From NCBI RefSeq assembly GCF_914767665.1, contig NC_059504.1, forward strand, positions 23,724,001 through 23,788,000: a stretch of DNA of 64,000 bases, in the 5' to 3' direction. Numbering within the stretch: the stretch's first letter is position 1; each line of letters starts with the position of its first letter. This DNA is from Harmonia axyridis (taxonomy: Eukaryota > Arthropoda > Insecta > Coleoptera > Coccinellidae). The notes beneath the pieces were generated by a model. It made no database searches. It worked only from the letters and a program-made list of their open reading frames with translations, and had not been told where the DNA came from. The translations under genes were made by a program, and so were the position numbers. Of the stretch, positions 55,201 to 64,000 are shown in pieces.

Positions 55201-58200
55201 AAATATTCAACTCGAGCATCATGGTCGTCTTCTCCCCACAGACCAAACACTCTAGATCGTGAAAAATAAACTCGAGGAGGACCAAACATTGGCAGAACGA
55301 GCCCCACTGAGCATAAACACAATAATAGATACGCTTTCAATCTGCATCAAGACTACATACTTCCTGGTAGATAACATATTCTACCAACCAGAATTTGGAA
55401 TAGTCATGGGTTCACCACTGTCCCTTGTACTGGCAGACATATTAATGGAAGATTCCGAGGGGAGAACACTGGACCTATATGTATTAAAACCGAAACTAGG
55501 GCGATGATACGTGGATGACACATTCGTGATCTGGAAAAGAAAACATTATTGGATTCCAAGATCACCGCAATAGCAAAGAGGAATCCATAAAATTCACGAT
55601 GGAAATCGAGGAAATTAACCAACTTCCATTCCTGGATGTGCCCATACTCAAACAGGAGGGAATTCCACGATTTACAGGAAGCCAACGAACACATTTTACT
55701 ATCCCCACTTCTAGTCTAACCATAACCTCAACACCAAATTGGGAGTAGCCAGATGCCTCTGTGACAGAGCAACTCAAAGATGCTTTAGTCTGAATGATAA
55801 GAATGAGCAATTGAACAAGATCATGGGAAACCTCGAAAAGAACGGCTATCCCAAGAAGATGCTAGAAATCGCCAGGACATCAGGGAAAACTACGGAGTGC
55901 TGACCAAACATACAAAGCGAAACAGTAGAAACGATAACCACAGTCATGCCATATTTGAAAGGGTTATTGAAAAATTGAGAAGAATTGTTAATAGATAAGG
56001 AGTGAGAACAGAGCTAACCTAACGAAGGTGAAACCTGATAATGAAGATCAAAGAACTAAAAATTGCGTATACGAAATACCATGCGAATGCAGCCGAGCTT
56101 ATTTTGGAGAGAACAAACGCCCTCTGAACATAAGAGTCAAAGAGCACTAAAAACTAGCTCAACTGGGAGAAACAGATAAATACAGGCTAGTTCAACATGC
56201 TTGGGATGAAGACCATAGGATCAAATGGGATGAAGCTTCCATAATATCAAAAGAAGAAATATCGAAACGAAGGAAACTTAAAAAAGCTGCCTTCATGGAT
56301 ATTACTCCGAATCCCATTAGTATGCCATTTCTTAAGATCAAGGAGGTCTGGGCACCAATCATCCAATCTGAAATTGACTACCACGCATTCCAACTGCGCA
56401 TACCGCAAGTAAGATATAACTTATATAGAGCGAAATGCTTCTATAGCCTAATGGAAGAGTGAAAGGATTGCAACTGAGCTAATCTGGGTTCAAATTCCGA
56501 TACCCTCAATACAAACTTCAAAAAATATGGAGTCCAGACAGACCTAGTTTGGCAAACGGTTCTTCTCCGTACCAAATAATCGGTGCTTCTCAGGACCACT
56601 ACACTGAAGAGGCGAATGCTTGCCGAAACGTCGTTATCAAGCGTACCAAGTATTTCATTCTGAAATACATGCCCCCTTTTCTGAAATTGAACTTTGATTT
56701 TCTGAACTGCGAGTACAATCGGAAAAGATGTAGTTTTAATTTTGGTATAGTCAGCGAAATTGTCAGTTAATTGTCAGAGAAACAGAGAAATAATATTATC
56801 ACATATCTTACCTATTTGTGACGAAGTTAATCCATCTATCTAAGAGTATTTCACTCATTTTATTATCGGTCATATCATCGTTCTTAGGAAAAAGAGCAGG
56901 AGAATTGAATAAATAGAGTGAGTCATCCAAATGGGATACACCTGGAAAGATTTAATTAAAAACTCCAGAAAAATTGAATTTTCCTATTTCTTTGAAATGT
57001 CGGCATCTTACCCCAATCGAAATCTATAGTTTCATTCGTTGCTGCCCATATATCACCATAGGTCTGCCTGCCACTGTATTCAAAAGTGTAAGCCCATATC
57101 GGTTGATTACTAACGGCTGCGTGTAGCATCACAGATTGGTAAAATGGATATTTCATGGACCGATCGCTCCATAACTGAAAAAAAATGTTATAAAATATAA
57201 TGTCTCAGAACAAATACTGAACCGTAAGAGAAATTCAGATTTAGAAAGTATATGTATAGGAGAATGATGACAACTTATTTCATTCATAATAACGTAGAAA
57301 AAATTTAATCTTTCATTTGGAAATAAAACTTCAATGTTCATTACAATAGTGAAATGGGTATTTTTGAGCGCACTTTCACCGTATAGATCACTCTTGTCAT
57401 CGTTTTGTTACATTACAATGTCTGTATTTTACAATTATTTATCCGAGAATATAGTCTTATATGACTAGACAGGTTCGTCTGATGAATTCGTGTTCCATTC
57501 GTCTGCCAGTCGTAAACACGATAATTCCTGATCGAAGAATGCTAGAAACTATTTGTATGAAACAGAGCAAAGCTCTTACCTTACTTAAGGTTTACAGTTA
57601 TAAAAGGCTGTTTGATATTGAAAATGATGCTTCAAAAGTAATATCAGGGATCAATAGTTGAAAGGATAGGGATATTACTTCCAAACCAATTCATTTAATT
57701 ATGAAATCATTTGAATAAGGTCTTAACATATCTATTCAGTGATAGGATCTTACTAATTTAATATCGATTGATACGTTAATAATCGATATCTCACCATAGT
57801 TACTATGGTGTGGAGAAGGGAGGGGTACCGATTATCAATCGATAATAAATTACGAGTAGTAGGATCCCACTACTGAAAAGATATGTTAAGACTGATCTTG
57901 TCGAGTTCTCTCGCCATTAAGAACATATTTGACCGAAAATGTAAATACTTTCACGGATTCACTAGAGGTCTGATCAGTACCGATTAACGTATTAATCGAT
58001 TATAAATTACAGATTACCGATTGATGTCTTAATATTCGGTAACTCATATTATGGTGAGGGGGAAGGCAGAGGTAGGTACCGATTATTAACATATCAATCG
58101 ATAATCCTATTTATTCATAATCGATTGATATATCAATCGATTATTATCGATTATTAATCGATTGATATATCAATCGATTATGTATTAGGTTATGACCAAA

Positions 58201-60965
58201 ACCAAGTTTGATCAGTAGCGATTATTTATATGTGTATGTATATACGTAAATAATCGGTAGGGCAGACTGGGGAGGGTTGATACAAGGGGAGGTTTTATGC
58301 ACGGTCAAATTTCGCGCCTCAGTTCTTCAAAGAAGGCGTAATCGCGTGCAGTGCCTCTATGAGTGTGAAAATAGTGTCAGTACAAATCTAGCAACGATCG
58401 CGCCACGAACAAGAGTTTTTAAGCATAAAGTGTGTTTCCTACATATTCGATGTAAGAATTTGCATAACAAACGTACGGCTTTATCTCTTTATCAACAAAA
58501 ACTAACGTTACTTTATTCTTGATGCGCTTTTCATTGAGAACATATAGGCCAGTAGTACAGATCTTCAATCGAATATCATAATATGTTCACGACATATATT
58601 TTCTTAATTTGTCTGCTAGGGAGGTTTGATATAGTCTGTATCGTCATCTCCATCAGAGAATGGAGTGCCATTCAGCCTGTGCAAGTGTCAGTAGTAAAAT
58701 AAAAATGTTTACTTGCGAATTATATAGGAATTAGGTAGTGTTATGATAATGAATTATTGATTTCTCATTATGGCTTGTACCTTATCTCTCATTGTATCAA
58801 ACCTCCCTTTTAGTGTATCAAGCCTCCCATGTTTAGGGTGGTTTGAGACACTTTGCACCAACAATTTCAAGAACTCATAATCAAGGTTGAAATTTCCATT
58901 TTCAGTAATTGAATATTGCTAAATGTCTAAGCGAAGTCCTCAAATTTCACTCTGAAATAAATGGATTGGTAAATGTTGAAAACACATTTTTTATTAACAA
59001 TTTTGTAAAAAAGTATCAACTCTACCCAGTCTCCCCTACTGATCAGACCTCTAGTGAATCCGTGAAAGTGTTCTTGGTCATACAAACCTAATACAGTCTA
59101 AAAAAACCGATTTATATAGAGCCAGATAAATTAGGAAAAGGGGCGACTAAATTTTATTTTGCTTGGATGCCAAAATATTTGGCGTGTGAATAGGAGAGCG
59201 CAGGGAGCGAAATGCCAACTTGAACTTTAAAGGATATTTCAAATAATTTTGAGGAATCTTTTTCTATATTTCCCGTCTAATTGAACCTTCATTTACAGCT
59301 ATTAAATTGATATGTTTAGGTTATTACTAAAGAAAATTGCTTTTGATAGCAGACGGCTCTGTAAAAAAAACAAAGTGGCGACCATACGTTCAAATTGAGC
59401 CTAAAAATGGCGAATGGGGTGGGGCTCAACCATAGAACTTGAGAATACGATTGACTGAACTGAACTGACACTTCATCAAAATTGAAATTATTGAGCCTGA
59501 TGAATTTGTATATAGACCAAATTTAATCAACTGAAGAATACCTGTTACAGGAACTTAATAAAATGGGCCTTACATTCCGAATAAATACCAAAAATCAGGT
59601 AAACGGAGACTGTAAACAAAAAGCCGCCATATTTAGGCTCAGAAACCGGCAGCCAATCAGAAACGAGACCACTTGTGTCGCCACTTGTGTTTTATTGTGT
59701 ATTATTGATTACTGAATTTATCTCAAAGTTTTCGATTTAGTGAGTTATATTCGAGGCCAATATTTTTTCAAACTTTAGAACTGCGGTTCCAATTTTCTTT
59801 GATGGAGACTATAATTCCTGTCAGGCATCTTTTCAATTTCATTTGAAATTGTAATTTTGAACTTACAATCATCTTATCGAAGAACATTTTGTTGATTTCT
59901 TCAAAAAAAAGGCATGAATTGTTTTAAAGTACGACGCTCTATAATTCTCCAAAGACTCTTCCTGGACTGAAGAATATGAGTTGCAATAGAAGATCATACT
60001 ACAATATTTAACTTGGAGCTGATTCATGTCAGTGAAATTTCGAGCTGAAGGTGAAAATAATTGAGCAATAACACCAACAAAAAACAACCAAAAGTCAGAG
60101 AATTGATGATAGTGCTTCTACCAAAATTACCAACTAATTACTTTATGAATTTCGACACAACAGGGAACCTCGATCATAGCGTTGTATTCAGAAGCATCGT
60201 CCAGACTCCAGAGTACCATCTCTTGCTTCGAACCAAGCTGAAGGTGGTCATCTAGAAACTCGCGAACATAAGCCCGATTGATTTCCCCTTATCCATAATG
60301 ACAGTTGTTTGATAGAAAACTCGATTATCTAGAAATTTTGTGTAAACCTTTCGATGAATCAAATACCAACATTTCATTGAAAAGATTAACGTTTAATACT
60401 GAATTTCACTCACATCGATAAATCCTTGGATGTTCTTTGGATTTTTTTCATTCAGGAATTCTTCTCCGTTCATATACATTTCTTGAGCTCTCTTATATAA
60501 TTTCTGAGTTTCATTTGCTGAAACGCTCAAGGAATAGTACATTTCCTTCATCATTAATTCTCGGAAGGATTTGTTCAAGAGTTCCCTTGTTGCCTTTTGT
60601 CTGATTAGAGCTAAAAAGTAAACGATTATTTTAGGTAGGAAATTGCATATAACGCATGCTCTACATTTTGCTCCTTTGCGTACTATTGCTGAACCTGGTG
60701 GTATGTTTGGAATGAATGTTGTCGTAATGCTATTTCTGTTAGAAGTAGCGATGCAGTATTGAATGTATATATCAATTTTTTTAAGCATGCATATTTATAT
60801 CCGTTCAAAGATATGCTTTTCCTTCTTCTCATATTACTGTTACCGTATAATTCAAGAAGAAATAGTTCTAGATATAGCTTTACCAATGATCTCTGGATCA
60901 GCGTTTGGATTTTTAAATGCTTGAACAACCTCCTGCAAATTGTCGGTATAGTTCATATAAAACAT
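49217..60965 (-). CDS. carboxylesterase, C-terminal half (5' exons missing)
   Basis: Five exons on the minus strand: 60884-60965, 60414-60610, 57012-57174, 56812-56941 and 49217-49430. All borders are GT-AG, and phases close at 786 nt (261 residues plus stop). Sequence in order: MFYMNYTDNLQEVV, TRELLNKSFRELMMKE, then FID|LWSDRSMKYP, QPIWAYTFEYSGRQTYGD, GVSHLDDSLYLFNSP (with the catalytic His of the alpha/beta-hydrolase triad), RWINFVTN, ENFWPSVNF and the end ENFEGLE. This is the second half of an insect carboxyl/choline esterase of about 550 residues. The catalytic Ser and Glu exons are not in the window or not recognisable. The last intron is 7.4 kb of nested transposons. NFT and NIT are possible N-glycosylation sites, as in secreted esterases. 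Confidence 0.85.
49431..50590. other. esterase last intron, left part
   Basis: No gene. Near 50235-50275, CTTGACTTGATATCAAGCTACTTGA resembles an end of the MITE at 61673-61928. It is followed by CAGTGGCGTAGCCAG, a typical transposon terminus whose partner I did not find. Confidence 0.35.
50590..52038 (+). pseudogene. mariner transposase relic split by half a foldback
   Basis: The leader (TTTGTGAGATATTGCGTTGG) and N-terminus match mariner: TVEAKSWIDEDFPGSAP, a stop, KSTNIDWYAKFKDVERSGRPKEAV, VHKIILNDRKV and HHIIHEYL up to 50995. The reading resumes at 51722 with HELGFELLLHPPYSLDLAP and runs to YNRCIALEGNYVE. Roughly 160 codons of the catalytic core are missing between them. The start ATG appears mutated to ACG. 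The right terminus is AGACTTTTCAATTGGCCTGTTA at 52038. Confidence 0.8.
50998..51721. mobile_element. single arm of the 18.5-kb foldback
   Basis: It starts CAGGGTGGGCAAATAAGCGA after TA and follows the left arm 18567-19292 closely. It stops at GCGATAGCTTCAGG, where mariner sequence resumes. There is no second arm and no right terminus, so a deletion removed it together with part of mariner. Confidence 0.85.
52039..52894. other. esterase intron, nothing assigned
   Basis: AT-rich sequence with no ORF or paired terminus recognised. Confidence 0.3.
52895..54438. mobile_element. 1.54-kb foldback CAGGGTGGGCAAATTTCGATG
   Basis: CAGGGTGGGCAAATTTCGAT at 52895 and its complement ending 54438, both next to TA. 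Arms of about 730 bp are near identical, including ACTTCTCGATCTC and CGCTAATACTGATGATAG. Terminal bases are shared with the 18.5-kb foldback, but the arms differ. The 69- and 76-codon ORFs near the centre are palindrome products. Confidence 0.88.
54605..55040. repeat. dispersed repeat, copy A (with 130-bp extra segment)
   Basis: It matches 59440-59720 in inverted orientation: GAGTGGTCTCGTTT, CGTTTACCTGATTTTTGG and GAAGTGTCAGTTCAGTT are all found there as complements. About 130 bp (54818-54950) with a hairpin is present only in this copy. Confidence 0.65.
54822..54923. repeat. 31-bp stem hairpin
   Basis: TAAAGTTGAAGGAAAAGTCT on the left pairs with AGTCTTTTCCTTCAACTTTA on the right. The 31-bp arms have 2-3 mismatches around a loop of about 40 nt. 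Length and imperfection resemble a miRNA precursor or a tiny MITE. Confidence 0.6.
55210..56410 (+). pseudogene. Penelope-like element relic (RT and GIY-YIG)
   Basis: Pieces in several frames: LEEDQTLAERAPLSINTII, TTYFLVDNIFYQPEFGIVMG followed by SPLSLVLADILMED, then after a stop YVDDTFVIW (RT catalytic block, about 55510). Next come FTMEIEEINQLPFLDV and GVARCLCDRA, then VYEIPCECSRAYFGE ... RVKEH (about 56065-56150), the GIY-YIG-type endonuclease typical of Penelope elements. Stops and frameshifts throughout; inactive. Confidence 0.8.
57175..57717. other. esterase intron, nothing assigned
   Basis: AT-rich. A 66-codon ORF at 57461-57661 (plus) has no recognised relatives. Confidence 0.3.
57718..57895. 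repeat. short TIR element
   Basis: GGTCTTAACATATCTATTCAG near 57719 pairs with CTGAAAAGATATGTTAAGAC at 57873-57892, plus AGGATC(T/C). The interior is rich in ATCGAT words. Confidence 0.55.
57760..58190. repeat. cluster of AATCGATT/TATCAATCGATA palindromes
   Basis: The words AATCGATT, TATCGATT and ATCAATCGATAA recur about a dozen times on both strands. They are densest at 58095-58185, where ATCGATTGATATATCAATCG is repeated twice. This is an AT-rich, potentially cruciform tract. Confidence 0.65.
57940..59080. mobile_element. two TIR elements, one inside the other
   Basis: Outer pair: ACTTTCACGGATTCACTAGAGGTCTGATCAG (about 57948-57984) against its complement at 59040-59070. Inner pair: GTAGGGCAGACTGGGGAGGG at about 58257 against CCAGTCTCCCCTAC at about 59027-59040. 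Inner sequence has the phrase TATCAAACCTCCC repeated near 58795-58825. An 81-codon ORF (58277-58522) has no recognised relatives. Confidence 0.55.
59081..60413. other. esterase intron with dispersed repeat copy B
   Basis: 59440-59720 is the inverted partner of 54605-55040. The remainder shows only short ORFs (e.g. 60061-60255 plus), none recognised. Confidence 0.45.
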
Positions 60966-61672
60966 CTGCAGATCATAATTTATTCTTGCATACCGTCAGT
61001 GGTTTGATACTACATGTGCTCTTTTTAAATAAGGAAATATGAACTTCATTGAAGTACTCCGAAAAAATCCAAATTTACACGAAGTTATTTAAGCCTTTAA
61101 AAATCCAAAAGCTGAAAAAATAGATTCAATATTGCATCGATACTACCAACAGACCCAACACCACGACAACATTCAGTTCGAACCTATCACCAGGTTCAGC
61201 AGTAGTGAGGGAAAAACAAAATGCAGAGCACTAGGGATGGAATAAAAATAATGATGGGCTGATTCCTGTTGAGACATTCGAGCTCCCAGCTCCAGAAACC
61301 TTGTTAAAACACATTTTTTGCAAATGTAAAACGAGGTATCAGAAAGCCAATGGATGCAGAAAAGCTGTGTTGAAAAGAAGATTGCTCTAAATTTCGAAAT
61401 TTGGCATTACAAGTGGATTGGAGACACCATGATAACAAAATTCGCCGCTAATTCTATCTCAAAGGTGATGTGGAAATGAGTTTTTTTTAGCGAAAACGCA
61501 TATTGAATCAAACTTTGCGGCATTCTGTCGCCAAAACTATTGATTTCTCAAAAAATTGTGGGTGCAATAATTGAAGGAAATAAGAAGTGAAGTAAAAAAA
61601 AATCCATTATTTTTGCATGTAAAACAAAGCTTTAATCACCATAGTTCGAATGATCCGATTTAGGTCAAATAT
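60966..61672. other. upstream of last recognised esterase exon
   Basis: No further esterase exon could be identified on the minus strand here. AT-rich, no transposon end assigned. Confidence 0.3.
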
Positions 61673-61928
61673 TAGGGATTCACGGCTTGGCTTGATATTC
61701 AAGCTACTTGGCTCAAGCTCAAGTAGCTTGACTTTGACTTGAAATCTACTCAAGTTCAAGTCAAGTTGTAGTTTTTCAATGTTAAGTACTTAATAAACGA
61801 ATACTTGACTTGATATTGGAAAACTACTACTTGATTTGAACTTGAGTTGATTTCAAGTCAAGCTCAAGCTACTTGAGCTTGAACTTGAGCCCAGTAGCTT
61901 GAATATCAAGCCACGTCGTGAATCCCTA
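61673..61928. mobile_element. 256-bp hAT-type MITE, perfect 8-bp TSD
   Basis: TAGGGATTCACG...CGTGAATCCCTA inverted ends, flanked by TCAAATAT on both sides (61665-61672 and 61929-61936). The whole element is one imperfect palindrome filled with CAAGTCAAG / CTTGACTTG words. Confidence 0.85.
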
Positions 61929-61939
61929 TCAAATATGTG

Positions 61940-62840
61940 CCGTTTTATTTTATAGCTTGTTGCTATTTTGAAGGTAATATCTCATTATGCTTCTCTCATA
62001 GAAGTCCTCGTCCCTATTGCCAGAAAATTGAGAAAAATTGGAAGAGTCACTTTTCACAAGTCCGTGTTGAAGCTAATTTTTTCACAAATAAAACTTTTCG
62101 CTATGGCAATCACTTGGTGCCAGGTTCTGGCTATGGAATATGGATGAATAAGAACCTCCGAACCAAGCTCCTGGAGCTTCTGGCTAGTAGCTATCTATGA
62201 GTGTGCCCTGGCGTTGCCCTGATGGAACACAATTAATCTCCCATTAGCCAATGATGGCTGCTTGCTATGCTTTTCGCTGGATGATTGCTTCCTTCAGACG
62301 GTCCAATTGTTGACAGTACAGTTCCGAGTTAACAACAGTGTCGTAGGGAAGCAGCTCATGATAGATAATTCCTTGCCAATCCCATCAAACACAAAGTGAC
62401 ACCTTCCTGGCCGTCATTCCTAGCTTGGTCACCGTTTCCGCCGAATAATTGCATTTTGACCATGACCGTTTTCACTTGACGTTGTCCAATTTTCATCCAG
62501 TCACCAACCGCTTCAAAAATGGGTCGATTGTGTTGCGATCTAGTAGCGATTCGCAGATGGAAATTCGGTCCATTTGTTTTTTTTTGTCGCTTTAACTCAT
62601 GTGGTACCCTTACATCGAGCTTATCTTAGAGACCAGCCTTATGCAAATGATTTCAAACGGTTTTGTGCAATCGTTAGCTCTTGGGCAATCGAAACAGTGT
62701 TTATATGCCGGTCGGACTCGATAATGTCCATGATTTTTATAAACATTACCAGCCGCCTAGCTTGCATTTTCGCCTTTATCGAAAAAAAACTGCGAATTAT
62801 AACGTCTTTGATAGTGTCCATCTTTAACGTGCGCTCAAAC
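61940..62840 (-). pseudogene. mariner transposase relic
   Basis: On the minus strand from 62821: MDTIKDVIIRSFF ... HINTVSIAQELTIAQNRLKSF (helix-turn-helix region). Then across frameshifts come VPHELK, NKWTEFPSANR-like remnants, LKRLVTG, the WDWQGI(I)YHELLPYDT region (about 62370) and QQLDRLKEAIIQRKA. Near 62050-62200 come LQELGSEVLIH and the C-terminal FYER-like end. Many stops. Confidence 0.72.
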
Positions 62841-63486
62841 TAAAGTGAGTTAGTTTTTCTGAGTGAAATCTGATCGGACTTATACAATGCGTGATACAGA
62901 TAATTGAAGACATCTATTTGAAAAATAATGGCTTTCTTTCTATTTTACCTAAGATTCGTAGTTCAATATTGTATATCACTAATTTCATCATAAAATGAGT
63001 CGGAAAGGAGATATTACCAAAATACTGATTTTGGGCGCCTTTTTTCTAAGATGGTGGCGTGAGAAGCTAAGATACTAGGTGGCAAAGTTGAAATTAGAAA
63101 AGAGCACATTGAAATCTATAAATTACTAATTTTCAAAACTTTCGGAAAACTTTCCAGGTAACCACTTTGTCGCACTGATTTGGTAGAGTACCTATAAAGC
63201 GTTTTATTAGAGTTTTGGCTCATGGAAAGTGTCTGATGGTTTTGATTCAACTTCAGAGTAATATTCTACGAAATATTTTAAAAAATTAGCTATTAAAAAA
63301 GTAAAATAGCTCTTAGTTTTAGTTACCTTTCTCACCTGGTATCTGGGCGAACTCCACAAACTCGCAGGTATTTCAAGTACATACATGGGACATTACTCAG
63401 AACATGAGGTTTCATCCTTTTGAAAATAAGTTTTGTCTTAGGGCTCTGGGATATTACTCTATTATGATAATTACCTTCTAATGTGA
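62841..63486. other. no feature recognised
   Basis: AT-rich. A donor-like CCAG|GTGAGAAAGG on the minus strand (about 63335-63350) closes an open stretch, but I could not fit it to the esterase family. Confidence 0.25.
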
Positions 63487-64000
63487 CATAACCTCAGAGT
63501 AATAAACATAGATAGAGGGAGCATATGTCATTTTCAATAAGCAAATTTTGCCCCCAACATGCACTACCAAATTTGAGAGGAAGCGCGCGGAAATGATTTC
63601 ATATCAGTGATACGATATTTCACTCAATTCGCGAGTTTCTCCACAAAGAACGCACTTCTTATGTCCCATAGCCAATCAACGTTTCATATCAACTCAAAAT
63701 ATAGTGAGATGGATACCTAAATATATCAGAAATTCAGAAAACACACTTCAAGCGTGCCAAACGACTTGAAACAACCGATTAGGTACACTAGGAGAGCATT
63801 AGTTGCCTAACCTTGGATTTCAGCAGGTAGATACAGAAAAAAATAAATATTCTGCAAACTAAAAATTCGACAATTAGGAAAAATATAGGATTCCAAATAT
63901 TCAAATTTGCATATTCAATTGATAATCACTCAAATAAATATATTTCATTCAATATTATATACATTCATAAAGATATAGTAAAATTGTGGATTTGAAAATA
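63487..64000. repeat. dispersed repeat, copy 2 of 2 (runs off window)
   Basis: Starts ACCTCAGAGTAATAAACATA and follows 7990-8715 in the same orientation, e.g. GAAGCGCGCGGAAATGA and CGACAATTAGGAAAAATATA. The right end is outside the window. Confidence 0.7.

Noticed and set aside
56430..56515. Possible tRNA (TAGCCTAATGGAAGAG and GGTTCAAATTCC boxes)
   Set aside because: A- and B-box-like words are present, but the anticodon and acceptor stems do not pair. At best a decayed tRNA-derived fragment.
57940..58190. CRISPR-like array in the ATCGAT cluster
   Set aside because: Spacing is irregular, words are palindromic and on both strands, and the genome is an animal one.
60100..60260. Extra carboxylesterase exon between 60414 and 59850
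   Set aside because: Frames looked partly open, but no reading fitted the family, and the splice phase already joins 60414 directly to 57174.

Overview
This is a 64 kb piece of an AT-rich, intron-containing animal nuclear genome. Canonical GT-AG introns, the five gene families found (FAM76, MIEN1/C35, BubR1, RCC2, carboxylesterase) and the transposon content (mariner, Tigger/pogo, hAT, Penelope, Jockey-like LINEs, many ACAGGGTG-ended foldbacks) all point to an insect. A beetle is my best guess, but I cannot prove the order from sequence alone. All exon borders were worked out by hand from splice sites, reading phase and family resemblance. No database search was run.

Host genes, left to right: (1) a FAM76-type zinc-ribbon/coiled-coil protein on the minus strand (330-3627), whose last exon lies off the left edge. 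(2) A complete three-exon MIEN1/C35-like Rdx thioredoxin-fold protein on the plus strand (4826-5235), divergent from FAM76. (3) A complete ten-exon BubR1/MadBub spindle-checkpoint kinase on the minus strand (5738-30328; 1,108 residues), with introns of up to 7.7 kb filled with transposons. (4) A complete five-exon RCC2/TD-60 gene on the plus strand (31072-38043; 479 residues), head-to-head with BubR1 across only 743 bp. (5) The C-terminal five exons of a carboxylesterase on the minus strand (49217-60965), with its 5' half off the right edge or not recognised.

Mobile DNA occupies most of the rest. There is an apparently intact two-ORF Jockey-like LINE at 44404-48787 with a perfect 15-bp target duplication. 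There are also two mariner relics, a Tigger relic, a Penelope-like relic, several LINE fragments, hAT-type elements with 8-bp duplications, and about a dozen long palindromic foldback elements. Many foldbacks begin CAGGGTG or CAGGGGG and several are flanked by TA. Two of them still carry the last codons of a Tc1/mariner-like transposase, which suggests where the group came from. Nesting lets the order of insertion be read at 23.2-28.1 kb, 39.9-42.1 kb and 50.6-52.0 kb.

BubR1 and RCC2 both act in mitosis and probably share a bidirectional promoter. Nothing else suggests the host genes form a pathway, and I see no bacterial, CRISPR or viral gene system. The most interesting features are the domain make-up of the BubR1 protein, the divergent mitotic pair, the link between foldbacks and a transposase, and the transcribed hairpins in the introns.
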